The notes under the pieces were generated by a model. The model was not told the DNA's origin and ran no database searches. It saw only the letters and a list, made by a program, of their open reading frames with translations. Of a stretch of DNA of 64,000 bases, positions 55,151 through 64,000 are shown piece by piece (positions within the stretch are counted from its first letter, which is position 1; every line of letters starts with the position of its first letter). A program made the translations under genes and the position numbers. The stretch is from NCBI GenBank assembly GCA_014529385.2, contig CM043947.1, forward strand, positions 123,206,891 to 123,270,890, read 5' to 3'. This DNA is from Adiantum capillus-veneris (lineage: Eukaryota; Streptophyta; Polypodiopsida; Polypodiales; Pteridaceae).

Positions 55151-56042
55151 CTATAAATCATTCCACAAGTATGGTCTGAGTTTTAACAGGTCTCCCAAGT
55201 TAAGAGTGCATTGGATGGGTGTAGGCATGATTGAATGAATGTTGTCTACTTCTAGGGTCTGTTCAGCTCTTTTTACTTGAGTGGTCTTGCACGCGATGGA
55301 CTCATCCTTGTTATCTTCCAAGTAGGAAGGTAATTTTTTCAAGGTCAATGGTTTCGACATTCCCGAATCTTCCGATCCGCAATCCCCGTACAAGGATTGT
55401 ACATCCATGTTAATATCAAAAGGTAGGTTTTGCAACCATACTTCCTCTATAGGAGATGACTTTAGAGTTAGGCTCCCATCATTGATCTCTCTCACTTTTT
55501 TCCATAAGTGTCTTGACCAATTTTCTTCTACAAAAGGAATTTTGTCTAAGGCATCTTCACTGTCCGGCACTATAAAATCTGGTTCTTTCATTTCAAGGTG
55601 GGGTTTTGCCACCACATCAGATTTTTCTTTAGTGTCTCTTACCTCAAGCTCCTCCAATTTTGCAATACTTTCAAGCTTGGTTTTTTGTTTTTCCAGTATT
55701 TCTTGCGTGATTCTTACCAAATTTTGATAAGCTTCTAGCTTAGCTGCTTCCATGTCTGAGAAGGATAGTTTTTCCATTTGTTTTCCATGTTTGGCCTGCT
55801 TTAAGTCCTACTTGGTAGGCTTCCAAGGCGGCATTAATAGGCTCAAAAATTTTATCAACCAGAATGGATCCTCCAGATTTCATGGTTGTTTCTTTAAACT
55901 CGCTGCCAGTTTCTTTCAACTTTTCTTGGAAAAGTCTCTTTGCTTTCTCCTCGATTTCTACCCTTGGTTTATGTTTTCTCATCTCATACCTTTTGCTTCT
56001 GCTCCTTTTGATTATTTGAGACGAAACCTTTGTATTTTCCAA
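55151..56042 (-). pseudogene. Element R linker between nucleocapsid and protease
   Basis: Two frames, 56042-55740 and 55777-55151. Lys/Glu-rich with coiled-coil character (AAKLEAYQNLVRITQEILEK), then acidic (IVPDSEDALDKIPFVEENW). No enzyme motif. Position between zinc knuckles and protease fits a Gag-Pol linker. Confidence 0.45.
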
Positions 56043-56179
56043 ATCATCAGAAGAGTTGTGTTTCTTTTTTTTTTGGCAAGGGCTCTAGTGATTACCTTGA
56101 TTGGAATAATCGGTTCACTCTTAGATGAGCTACTAGATATCACTTGGACTATGTTTACTACCGTTTTACCCTTGTTCAA

Positions 56180-56350
56180 AGGATTTTTAGGACAATCTTT
56201 CGAAAAATGTCCTCCCTTTTTGCAACATTGTATGCAATAGGCTTCAATTGGTTTGAGGTTTTTATCAAACTCTGGACATTCATTTTTCCAAGGATATCAT
56301 CAGCACCACAATTATGACAGTTTCCTGTTCTTGGCTTCATCATGGGTCTT
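56180..56350 (-). pseudogene. Element R zinc knuckles
   Basis: TGNCHNCGADD (first knuckle, broken after the second Cys) and CIQCCKKGGHFSKDCP (second, Cys/Cys/His/Cys with slightly odd spacing). Double knuckles mark a Gag nucleocapsid. Confidence 0.6.
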
Positions 56351-56458
56351 CCCATAGGAGATCACACCTTGATTAGCTACATAATAGTTTGGTGCGAGAT
56401 CTGGTGGAGCGTAAATCATAGTTTCTTCCATTGGTGGTGGATGTTAATTATACCATTC

Positions 56459-56698
56459 TCATTCTACCATTACTGTAGATGGACTAGGATTTGCATAGGG
56501 TGTAACATGCACTAATTCTTGTTCATCTATGACTCCTTCAAAGTGCATGTACTTTACAGGCACTGCATTATGTCTTGGATACGGAGGTTCTTGTCCCAAC
56601 ACAGGTTGAGGTCTTTCCATACCCATTGGTGGTCTTTGAGCTTGGACCATATTAGGTTGATATCTGTACATGGGTTGTCCTTGGGGCCTCATGGGCAC
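56459..56698 (-). pseudogene. Element R Pro-rich gag segment
   Basis: 79 codons, MPMRPQGQPMYRYQPNMVQA, then VPVKYMHFEGVID. Lies between the capsid domain and knuckles on the same strand. Confidence 0.45.
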
Positions 56699-56892
56699 GT
56701 ATTGAACATTCCCATCATACTTTGGTCTGAAGTAGCACTCGTGGGTCTCATGGTTGGTCCATTTACCCTCGATTGCACACCATTTTTGTGGCCTAATTGG
56801 TTGTCCCTATTGAGGTATCCCTTGTCATGGTCCCCTCATAGGTGCTTTTTGCATGTTGTTCATCATGTCGTTCATCCTTTTTAGCATATCTT

Positions 56893-57363
56893 CTATGGCT
56901 GAGAGTGGTGCTGCAGCAGCCGTTCCCACTTGTGTTGGTTAAGTGGAAGTCGTTTTCTCTCTTTGGTTATTCTTAGGGACATCTTCTTTGTTGAAAATTT
57001 CATAATTTCTCCTAAGTCAATAGCATCCGACACACACGCTTCTAGGGTTTTATGCTTCTTGCTATAGAGTATAGCATAAAGTCCTTTGTTTAGCAATCCC
57101 TCTAGAAAAAAAGTTACAAGTCGTTCTTCTGTAGGTATCTCCCGCTCTGGGCATCTGGTAATGTATTGCTTCATTCGAGTTGCACAATCCCTAAGAGACT
57201 CACCATGTTTCTGTTTAAAGCTGTAAATTTGAGCTACTGTATTGTGCTTGATCCCCGTTTTGGAACAAGTAGCCACAAATCCTTCAGCTAAAGTGTTCAA
57301 GTCCATGATTGACTTTGGTGGAATGTTTTGGAACCATGTCAATGCTTTTCCTTCTAATGTCAT
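56893..57363 (-). pseudogene. Element R gag capsid domain
   Basis: MTLEGKALTWFQNIPPKSIM, IYSFKQKHGESLRDCATRMK and ERLVTFFLEGLLNKGLYAIL are textbook retrotransposon gag. It continues the previous frame (57379-57912) across a single stop (HT-stop-FEGFG). Confidence 0.8.
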
Positions 57364-57378
57364 TCCAAACCCCTCGAA

Positions 57379-57912
57379 TTAAGTATGAAAATCGAATATA
57401 TGCTCTGCTCTTAGCACTTGCTTAAAGCTTGCTAAGTGGTAGTATATTGGATCCCTTGATCCACTGTATTTTTTGACCCATTTCTGAAAATCAGTTGGTC
57501 TGACGCATCTGTTTGGTTCAACTCCCGGTCTCCTGGCATTTGGTTCTGTTCTGAGTTCTTCAAACCAGCCTGTTGGAAATAGTGACTCATGTAGCCCTGG
57601 ACTAGCCTTAGTGTCACCCGGTTTTCTACATGATGAGATTGTTTCTGGTTTCTTTACATTATTCTCAGATGATCTCTCACTGTGTTCATCTCTTGGAATT
57701 GTTTCAGGTTCTTGTTCCAATATCCAATCCCTTATGGAATACCCTTGATACTTCGTTTGTTCTACCTCCATAGGAGTCATCATAACAAAGTTGTTGTTAT
57801 AACAATCCCTAAACCGGTAGGTTGGTAGGCCTGCTGATCCCTTATCTTTGATCTTGAAGATATATTTGATCTTCATGGCTGTTAGTTGTCCTGACTTGGC
57901 CCCGAAGTCCAT
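57379..57912 (-). pseudogene. Element R gag N-terminal part
   Basis: Starts MDFGAKSGQLTAMKIKYIFK. The end, FQKWVKKYSGSRDPIYYHLA and RAEHIFDFHT, leads into the capsid domain. The middle is acidic and low-complexity. Upstream residues resemble nothing I know. Confidence 0.6.
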
Positions 57913-58043
57913 ATGAGGTCTTTTACATTTCTATCCTCCCAGCAATAGACTCCAATCCTATGATTATCCGTACTAAGCCGTTTCAAGGGCTTCAAGTCTG
58001 CTTGATCGTATCCCTCGAATTCTAAACTTGGTGGTCCTTCTTG

Positions 58044-58295
58044 TCATGACATAACTGGGATTATGGTGTTTACTTCCAATCCCCATTTGTCTATCACATC
58101 AGTGTTTTTGACTTGTAAATAATCAGCTCCATTTCTGTCCATGTACATTTTTCTTTGTTTGTTTACCCTAATCTCTTCTTCAAACTCAATCCCATGGTCA
58201 TCAATGCGAATAGCATACTCCTCGTTAGGGTCCAAGTAAACTTGGGCACCATGACGGTTAGTCTTGTAAAAAGATAGTATATGCTTATAGCACAC
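58044..58295 (-). pseudogene. Element R frame upstream of gag
   Basis: 83 codons: GAQVYLDPNEEYAIRIDDHG and MDRNGADYLQVKNTDVIDKW. It may be the gag N-terminus or a separate small frame. Not recognised. Confidence 0.3.
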
Positions 58296-58319
58296 TGTCG
58301 TTCCGGTTTTTGAGTGAGT

Positions 58320-60340
58320 CGCATAAGAAGATATTTTGGATGTTGAATCTAAAAAAGTGTCTGAGACTTATTCAAGATTTGTATGCAAGGAATTGTCTTG
58401 ATTCATGCTTTTTTTGGTGGAAACTCTACTGGAGGTTTCTTTGAGTATGCCCTGATTTTCTAGTACAGGACCACGTCTAAGGTTCATATAGACTTATGAA
58501 GCCCTGGATAGAGTACTCACCTTTGGATTGACTTGTTGTCAATTTCCACTTGATTGGATTGGGACTTTCAGTCAAGCCACTGATTCCCTTTCCGCAACCT
58601 GATTCCTGTACAGATTTGATCAAGTTACCTATTCTTCTATAAGGACAGTAGAGTTTTTGCTACGCTCATGATTGGTCTATGTGTATCACTTTCAAATTCG
58701 ACTTTAGCAAAAGAATCAAAGGTTTGATCTGCAACTTGGAAACAAAGTGTATATTTACCAATTTTGATCTGATTGAACCCCAAATTTCCTGGTGGCTTTA
58801 TATAAGGTTGATCTATCACTCTCTAAGTTCAAAAGTCAAAATTAATGTCTCTGGATAGCAGAAGTAAATAATCACGATGATTTACTTTTATCAATTTTTT
58901 GCACTTTTTTGATTGGTTTGGCAAGTATACAATCTGTTAAAGTCTCTAGACAAGTTTCAACAAGTTTGGACAAAATCTGACCAAGTTTATCAACTGCTTG
59001 GTGTCCGCAGACTCTGATTCGAGAATCTGGCTTAAGTCTCGGTTTTGTGACCCAAGCTTCACAAAAATGAATTTGTGAGGTCTAGTTGATATGCTTGACC
59101 TTGTGGTATCCCCAAATTTGCAAATTTGTCAAGCTTTGAAGCAGATGTAAATAATCGCGATTATTTACTTTAGCTATATTTTTGCAACTTTTTGCCCCAA
59201 CTTTGACACAAATATGTTAAGCATCGTAAGTCAAGGTCATCAGCCAAGTTTCATCAAGTTTGGACAATTTTTGATCAAATAGTCATCAATTATTTATCTA
59301 TAGACTAACTTTGCAATTTTAGTCACAATTTTTAATCCAGTGATCCAAATCTCACCAAATTTGGTTTGTGGGCTTAGTACAATATGGTAAAACTAGTGGT
59401 ATGCTGACTTGGCCAAAAAAGTTGGCAAAAATAGGCAGAGGTAAATAATCACGGTTATTTACTACTGACAAATTTTTGCATCCTTTTGGTCAACTGAGCA
59501 TGTATACATGTTTATCGCATCAATATAAGACTATGAATCAATTTTCAATAGATTTGGAAAAATTTTTTCCCAATTCACACTCAAAATTCAAAAAGTGAGT
59601 ACAAACTTTAGTTTTTACCCAGTTTTTTGTCAGTTTAGTGATCCAAATCTCTTGGGCCTTTACAAAAGTGGTTTGTACACATGCAATGAGTCAATGTTAT
59701 GAACCGTTATACATTTTGGAGTAGAAAGTTAATAATTGTAATTATTAACTTCAGGCTTGAAATGAACACTTTTTTGCAATTTTTTCAAAGACAGTCTTTA
59801 TATGAGCTATTTTAAGCCTATGAATCAAGTCAAAACTTAATTTGACTTAAAATGCCAATAAAAAGTAAATAATCTGAGTTTTGGCCAACTCTTGAAATTT
59901 TTACCTTGGATTGTCTTTGAGCTTACCAACTGTGTTCAGAAAACTCTTAAGCTTACTCTCCAGTCGAACTGAGTGGTCTCGAGTCTTTCTGAGCTATTTC
60001 TAGCCGTAGACCTGAAATTTTGCAACTTCCAATAACAACTCACACTTGATTCTTCAAAGAGAGCAATGTTCTGAAATCCAACTCCGATCCTACTTACTCT
60101 ACTGGTAGATTCTCATGCACTAGAGTTGTGGAAAGTGTCCACAAACACTTGTTTTCTTGTGTTTTTTGTTTTTTCTGATCAGTGATCTTAAGATTTGTCT
60201 CGTCTACTAATCATTCTCAAAATCCTAATCTAAATCTACAATCCTACAGTCCTAAAGGCACTTAGCAAGTACGATTACTTCAAAGCTACCTCTACTAAAT
60301 CATAGTTGAACAACCTGTTAGGGAACTACGGAAAGAGGGA
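58320..60340 (-). other. Leader of element R
   Basis: About 2 kb with no recognisable domain (58637-58819 is a short frame of no known family). It contains the palindrome series and ends on the right in a purine-rich stretch, AAAAAACAAAAAACACAAG on the minus strand. R's own 5' LTR is not intact; see 61619-61730. Confidence 0.45.
58864..59749. repeat. Four palindromes at ~290-bp spacing in the R leader
   Basis: 22-base sites at 58864-58885, 59147-59168, 59441-59462 and 59728-59749; spacing 283, 294 and 287 bp. The one at 59147 is perfect: GTAAATAATCG plus its reverse complement. The last uses GTTAATAATT/AATTATTAAC. A half site is at about 59863. Same motif and period as in element L. Confidence 0.85.
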
Positions 60341-60359
60341 GAGTCTTACGAAGGGCCTG

Positions 60360-61618
60360 GAAATGCTAAAAAGATAGACTTGGCTGAACCAGGAGAAGAG
60401 CATTGACCTGCCTATATTGCAATGACCTAACAGAAGAAGAAGAAAAGCTTTTTCTAAGCTTGTTGTAATAATACCGAGATATCTTCGCTTGGTCTTACAA
60501 GGATCTCAAGGGTGTTGATCCGAAAATCTGTCAACATACCATACCCATGAGACATGATGCGAAACCAAGTAGACAGAGACCATACATGTACAATGAAACA
60601 TTTTCCAGGAAGATAAAAGAAGAGATTGAAAAACTAAAGAAAGCCAAATTTATCTACAAAATTGAATACACAAGTTGGGTGTCTCTAATAGTGGTAGTAC
60701 CCAAGAAGAATGAAAAATTACAAGTGTGTGTTAATTTCAAAAAGGTGAATGCAGCTACCATTAGAGACAACTTCCTTCTTTCGATAATTGAGCATCTTCT
60801 AGAACGAGTTGCAAGAAAAAAAGCTTACATCTTCTTAGACGTCTTTTCCGGATACAATCAACTTTTGGTTGACCCAAAAGATCAGCATTAAACTGCTTTT
60901 GCAACAGAATGTGGTATATTTGCCTATCGGGTTATGCCGTTTGGGCTAGCTAATGCTCCAGCCACGTTTCAAAGTTGATGAGCTATGCTTTCAAAGAATA
61001 TCTTAGGAAATTAAGAGAAGTATATATGGATGATCTATGCGTACATTCATCAATCCAGACTGATCATTTTGAACACATCAAAAAGGTATTCGGAAAATGT
61101 AGACTTTATAGGATTTGCGTAAATCATGAAAAGTGCACATTCATGGGAGACAATGAGAAATTCTTGGATACATAGTGTCTAAAAATGGCATAGCTACTGA
61201 TATTGAAAAGATTCATGTCATTCCAGATTTTCCTAGACCAACAACAATCAAGGGGGTACAAGCCTTCATGGGGCATTGTGGATATTACCGACAATACATC
61301 TACATGTATGCTATAATTGCAAAACCCATGTATAGGTTGATTACGCACTTTGAATGGGCCGAGGCATGTGAAGAATCCTATATGAATCTTAAGAAATCTC
61401 TCACCTCAACTCCAATAGTGAAAGCACCTGATTGGGATAAGATATTCCACGTACATATAGATGCTTCCAATTTTGCTATAGGCTGTATACTAGCTCAACT
61501 AGGAGATGGGAAAATTGACTTTCCTATTTCTTATGCTAGCCGACAATTGAACATGGTGGAAAAGAATTACACCACCACCGAAAGGGAAATCTGGAAGCTT
61601 GTAGCCCTGGCTCATTAG
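60360..61618 (+). pseudogene. Ty3 RT and RNase H fragment
   Basis: YRDIFAWSYKDLKGVDPKIC, WVSLIVVVPKKNEKLQVCVN, AYIFLDVFSGYNQLLV and YRVMPFGLANAPATFQS, then an intact YMDDLCVHSS catalytic box, DFPRPTTIKGVQAFMGHCGY, and RNase H up to HVHIDASNFAIGCILAQLGD and NYTTTEREIWKLVALAH. Stops or small shifts occur near 60890, 60975 and 61175. It may be the missing middle of the element whose integrase (40.8 kb) and protease end (42.3 kb) are on the same strand (inference). Confidence 0.75.
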
Positions 61619-61730
61619 TTACAGAGTTTATCCAAACATAGAGTTACAATATTCCCGATTTATCAAAATAGTAAATGTTTCACAAAGAGAACTCCAAAAA
61701 ATGGTGTCCGTGTTAGCTTGCTTTTAGTAG
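61619..61730 (-). repeat. Fragment of an L-type LTR, reversed
   Basis: Minus strand carries AGCAAGCTAACACGGACACC and GGAGTTCTCTTTGTGAAACA, then GATAAATCGGGAATATTGTA, matching 52880-52985 with changes. Only about the first 110 bp of the LTR are present. Orientation agrees with element R, so it may be what is left of R's 5' LTR. Confidence 0.65.
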
Positions 61731-61883
61731 TGTAATGCCTAGGTGACTAGACCCTAAAATCCACCTCCCAACCTCCCACTATATAGGCAAGCTGCTAGCC
61801 TTTTTCCCTAGCTGGATTACCTTGTCCACACTTGCTAGTCTGGCCCTTGGCCATGACTCCTTGGCCTTACCCTTGTCTTGACA
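61731..61883 (-). repeat. Short (153-bp) 3' LTR of a chromovirus
   Basis: Plus strand TGTAATGCC...CTTGACA, so TGTCAAG...TTACA on its own strand. CTATATAG inside may be the TATA box. Its 5' partner is not in the window. Confidence 0.65.
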
Positions 61884-62125
61884 CTACTCCCCCCTTAAGG
61901 AAGAGTTTTCGTCCTCAGAAAAAAAGTGGGAAACTTATTCTTAAGAGAACTAATGTTCTCCCAAGTGACACCTTCCTCAGGTCGATCTTTCCACTTTATT
62001 AAAGCTTGTCGACGTACATAATGACGCGTACGTAAATCATGATAGTCAAGAATTCATTCAAGTTCATGCAGTAAGGTAGGAGGTTCAACGAAATTGACCA
62101 AAATTTGTTGGTCAATGACATTGTC
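61884..62125 (-). pseudogene. Chromovirus integrase C-terminus with chromodomain, plus PPT
   Basis: Minus strand: QILVNFVEPPTLLHELE, one stop, then HYVRRQALIKWKDRPEEGVT and WENISSLKNKFPTFF, ending in TAA. This is a chromodomain ('LIKWK....E..TWE....L...FP'), which steers integration to chromatin. The PPT AAGGGGGGAG follows (61886-61896) before the LTR. Cut on the right by the copia LTR. Confidence 0.8.
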
Positions 62126-62961
62126 TGTTAAGAAATAAGACGTAGCTAAATAGATAATTGAGTAGATTACTTAATGGAGAGAGACAGATTTATGTACACG
62201 AGATTATAGAGTATAGAGAGAGAGAGGGAGTACACACGATATACGTGGTTCACCCAATGTGGGCTACGTCCACGGGAAAGCAGCCACTCAATGGCTTTAG
62301 TACTTCAAAGCAAGAAGTAGTTTACAAAGGGATTATACCCTTAATGGAGCTCCCGCCTTGCTTCACTCTCACCACCTCACACTCACCTTGTTGCATCAAC
62401 TTCACACTATAAAATGTGTGTAGAAATGGCCTCCTTTTATAGGCCAAAAGGGCTGCCCTCTCTTATGAGAGACAGCCATGTGTAGCCGCCCTTGTGCGAA
62501 TAAGTCCAAATTGGACCCTCCAATCCGCCCATGTGTGGCCGCCCTTGAGAAGACAAGTCCGCTTTTGAATTTGGCCACCGGCCATTGAATTCGGCCACCG
62601 GCCACCGGCCATTGACTTCCGACCCCCGGCCACCGACCATTGACTTCCAACCCCCGGCCACAGGCCATTGACTTCCAACCATCGACCACCGGCCAACCGA
62701 CCGGTTGTTTTTCGACCACTTTTCGGCCGCCGTCCGGCCATAATATTCTGACGAAAAAGAATATTCCGGCGAAAAAAAAGTCTCGAGGGCCTCCGCCCCC
62801 GAGGCCTTTAAAGTTGCCCCTGATTCTTGTCCGTGAAAATTTTGGTTTCCGGTGAGTGATTTTTCTTCATGCACGATGGCTTCTCCTCATAATGGGGGCC
62901 TTACAAATGTGCGCTTTTACCACGGAAAATTACAAGGGTAAATCAGGCTCCATACTTAACA
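62126..62961 (-). repeat. 3' LTR of the Ty1/copia element (836 bp)
   Basis: Plus strand TGTTAAGAAATAAG...CATACTTAACA, with inverted TGTTAAG/CTTAACA ends. Minus-strand TATAAAAGG at 62433-62441 is the likely promoter. It cuts the chromovirus integrase frame; the adjacent flank is ttgtc. Long minus frames in it arise from the minisatellite. Confidence 0.85.
62570..62705. repeat. GC-rich minisatellite in the copia LTR
   Basis: Three to four copies of a ~32-bp unit including CCATTGACTTCC and CCCCCGGCCACCG. It is the only strongly GC-rich block in this half of the window. Confidence 0.8.
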
Positions 62962-62974
62962 ATCTCCCACTTGG
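62962..62974 (-). other. Polypurine tract of the copia element
   Basis: Minus strand CCAAGTGGGAGAT directly before the LTR's TGTTAAG. The AAGTGGGAGA form is common in plant copia elements. Confidence 0.75.
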
Positions 62975-63021
62975 AGACTGATCTCCAAACCAAACCTGTG
63001 ACTGCTTTCCATTCTGGCTTC

Positions 63022-64000
63022 TTATCCTTGAATGCCGATTGAAGATGAGCAAAAGCTCAACTTCTCCTTGTTGACCACCTTTGTAAACATGTCTGCAGGA
63101 TTTTCACTTGTATGCACCTTTCCTAGCTTTAGTTGTCCCTCTTCCAAAAGAGTGCGTATGAAATGATATCTCACCTCAATGTGCTTTGTCCTTGAATGAA
63201 AGGCTGAGTTCTTCACAAGATGGATAGCGCTTTGGCTATCACTGTACAAGACACAATTGTCTTGTTTGAATCCAAGCTCTTCTAAGAATCTGTGAAGCCA
63301 CAGAATTTCTTTGCTTGCCTCCGTCATTGCTACATACTCTGCTTCCGTGGTAGAAAGTGAAACCACTTTCTGCAGCTTTGAAGCCCAGTTTACTGCTGTG
63401 CCTCCAACCGTGAACACATAGCCAGTAGTGCTCCTTCGAGTATCTTTGTCACCTGCCATATCTGCATCAGCATACCCTTCTAGAAAAATATCAGTTCCTC
63501 CAAAATACAAAGCATTTGTTGTTGTCCCTTTTAGATACCTAAGTATCCACTTCACAGCTTGCCAATGCTCTTTACCTTGGTTGTCCATGAACCTACTCAC
63601 AACTCCCACTGCATGTGCAATGTCTGGCCTTGTCCAGACCATAGCATACATTAGAGAACCTACCGCTGCAGCATATGGAACTTTAGACATATAGGCTATC
63701 TCCTCTTGTGTCTTTGGACACATATCCTTCGTTAGTTTAAAATGACTAGCCAAAGGTGTAGAAACTGGTTTTGCATTTTGCATTGCAAACCTTTCTAGTA
63801 CCTTCTTGATGTAATCTTCTTGAGATAGCTTTATTGTCTTCTTTGTCCTGTCCCTAAATATTTTCATACCAAGTATCCTCTTTGCAGCACCTAAATCTTT
63901 CATGGAAAAAGATTTGGACAGCTCCTCTTTTAGGTCTTTGATGTCCTGCATGTTAGCACTTGCAATCAACATGTCATCAACATACAACATTAGGATGATG
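63022..64000 (-). CDS. Ty1/copia pol 3' end: RT and RNase H (partial)
   Basis: Open from the window edge to the natural stop. LYVDDMLIAS is the intact RT catalytic box. Then KDLGAAKRILGMKI, PYAAAVGSLMYAMVWTRPDI and HWQAVKWILRYLKGTT; RNase H follows with YADADMAGDKDTRRSTTGYV, STTEAEYVAMTEASKEILWL and SDSQSAIHL, ending TKHIEVRYHFIR and NPADMFTKVV. No stop or frameshift in 326 codons, so this is the youngest-looking element here. The wording suggests the Tork-like group (low confidence). Gag, protease and integrase lie beyond the window. Confidence 0.9.
   Translation of the reverse strand, partial: IILMLYVDDMLIASANMQDIKDLKEELSKSFSMKDLGAAKRILGMKIFRDRTKKTIKLSQEDYIKKVLERFAMQNAKPVSTPLASHFKLTKDMCPKTQEEIAYMSKVPYAAAVGSLMYAMVWTRPDIAHAVGVVSRFMDNQGKEHWQAVKWILRYLKGTTTNALYFGGTDIFLEGYADADMAGDKDTRRSTTGYVFTVGGTAVNWASKLQKVVSLSTTEAEYVAMTEASKEILWLHRFLEELGFKQDNCVLYSDSQSAIHLVKNSAFHSRTKHIEVRYHFIRTLLEEGQLKLGKVHTSENPADMFTKVVNKEKLSFCSSSIGIQG

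Noticed and set aside
55231-56240. Plus-strand frames opposite the R linker (Phe/Ser-rich)
   Set aside because: Mirror images of the Lys/Glu-rich R coding strand.
53401-58300. Element R as an integrated pararetrovirus
   Set aside because: Gag with double zinc knuckles and a Ty3-type protease order, with no movement-protein or coat-specific signal, fits a Ty3 element better.
62437-62874. Minus-strand frames with GRWSMVGSQWPVAGG-like repeats
   Set aside because: They are translations of the LTR minisatellite.
1-64000. tRNA, rRNA or organellar insertions
   Set aside because: No cloverleaf-like or rRNA-like stretch recognised by reading; a tRNAscan or rRNA profile search would be decisive.

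Overview
This is plant nuclear DNA made almost entirely of nested, decayed transposable elements. I see no clearly functional host gene, no tRNA or rRNA gene and no CRISPR. Evidence for a plant: Ty3/gypsy elements of the Tat lineage (extra RNase H domain), chromoviruses with a chromodomain integrase, a Ty1/copia element, and a CACTA (En/Spm) transposon with GT-AG introns. The wording of the gag and integrase frames and the depth of nesting suggest a large, repeat-rich genome such as a gymnosperm. That is a weak inference from memory of such proteins, not something proven here.

Layout. 1-514 and 13203-15563 are two halves of one minus-strand gene of the DUF7869 (transposase-like) type, split by a complete 12.7-kb Tat retrotransposon (515-13202; LTRs of about 2.6 kb, PBS, PPT, and one gag-pol frame broken by five stop codons). 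15683-17018 is a short CACTA-ended element; a second copy lies at 31951-33287. 17.0-19.4 kb holds degenerate tandem repeats with a 42-bp perfect palindrome. 19.5-22.7 kb has two plus-strand remnants of an FCP1-like (HAD phosphatase) gene. 23.2-37.7 kb is a minus-strand chromovirus whose RT-RNase H-integrase segment is reiterated in tandem; it is interrupted at 29591-33981 by a 4.4-kb insertion with a perfect 5-bp target duplication, which itself carries the second CACTA-ended copy.

38.7-42.4 kb has scrambled plus-strand gag, protease and integrase remnants. 42448-46635 is a CACTA transposon with an apparently intact three-exon TnpA-like gene, the 3' end of a TnpD-like gene, and strong subterminal repeats. 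47.2-53.3 kb is a plus-strand LTR element ('L') with palindromic leader repeats, a long decayed protein of unrecognised family, a PPT and an LTR. 53.4-60.3 kb is a minus-strand Ty3 element ('R') with gag and protease and the same palindromic leader repeats. 60.4-64 kb stacks a Ty3 RT-RNase H fragment, an L-type LTR fragment, the 3' end of a short-LTR chromovirus, and the 3' end of a copia element.

How the parts relate. Most are independent parasites inserted into one another. Target duplications and broken frames give a relative order: copia into short-LTR chromovirus into older LTR; CACTA-ended copy into the 4.4-kb insertion into the chromovirus; Tat into the DUF7869 gene. Two features seem most worth pursuing. 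One is the palindrome repeated every ~290 bp in the leaders of the otherwise different elements L and R, which could be a shared RNA dimerisation or packaging signal. The other is the single frame joining an En/Spm TNP1-like domain to a DUF7869 domain, a possible poorly described transposon type.
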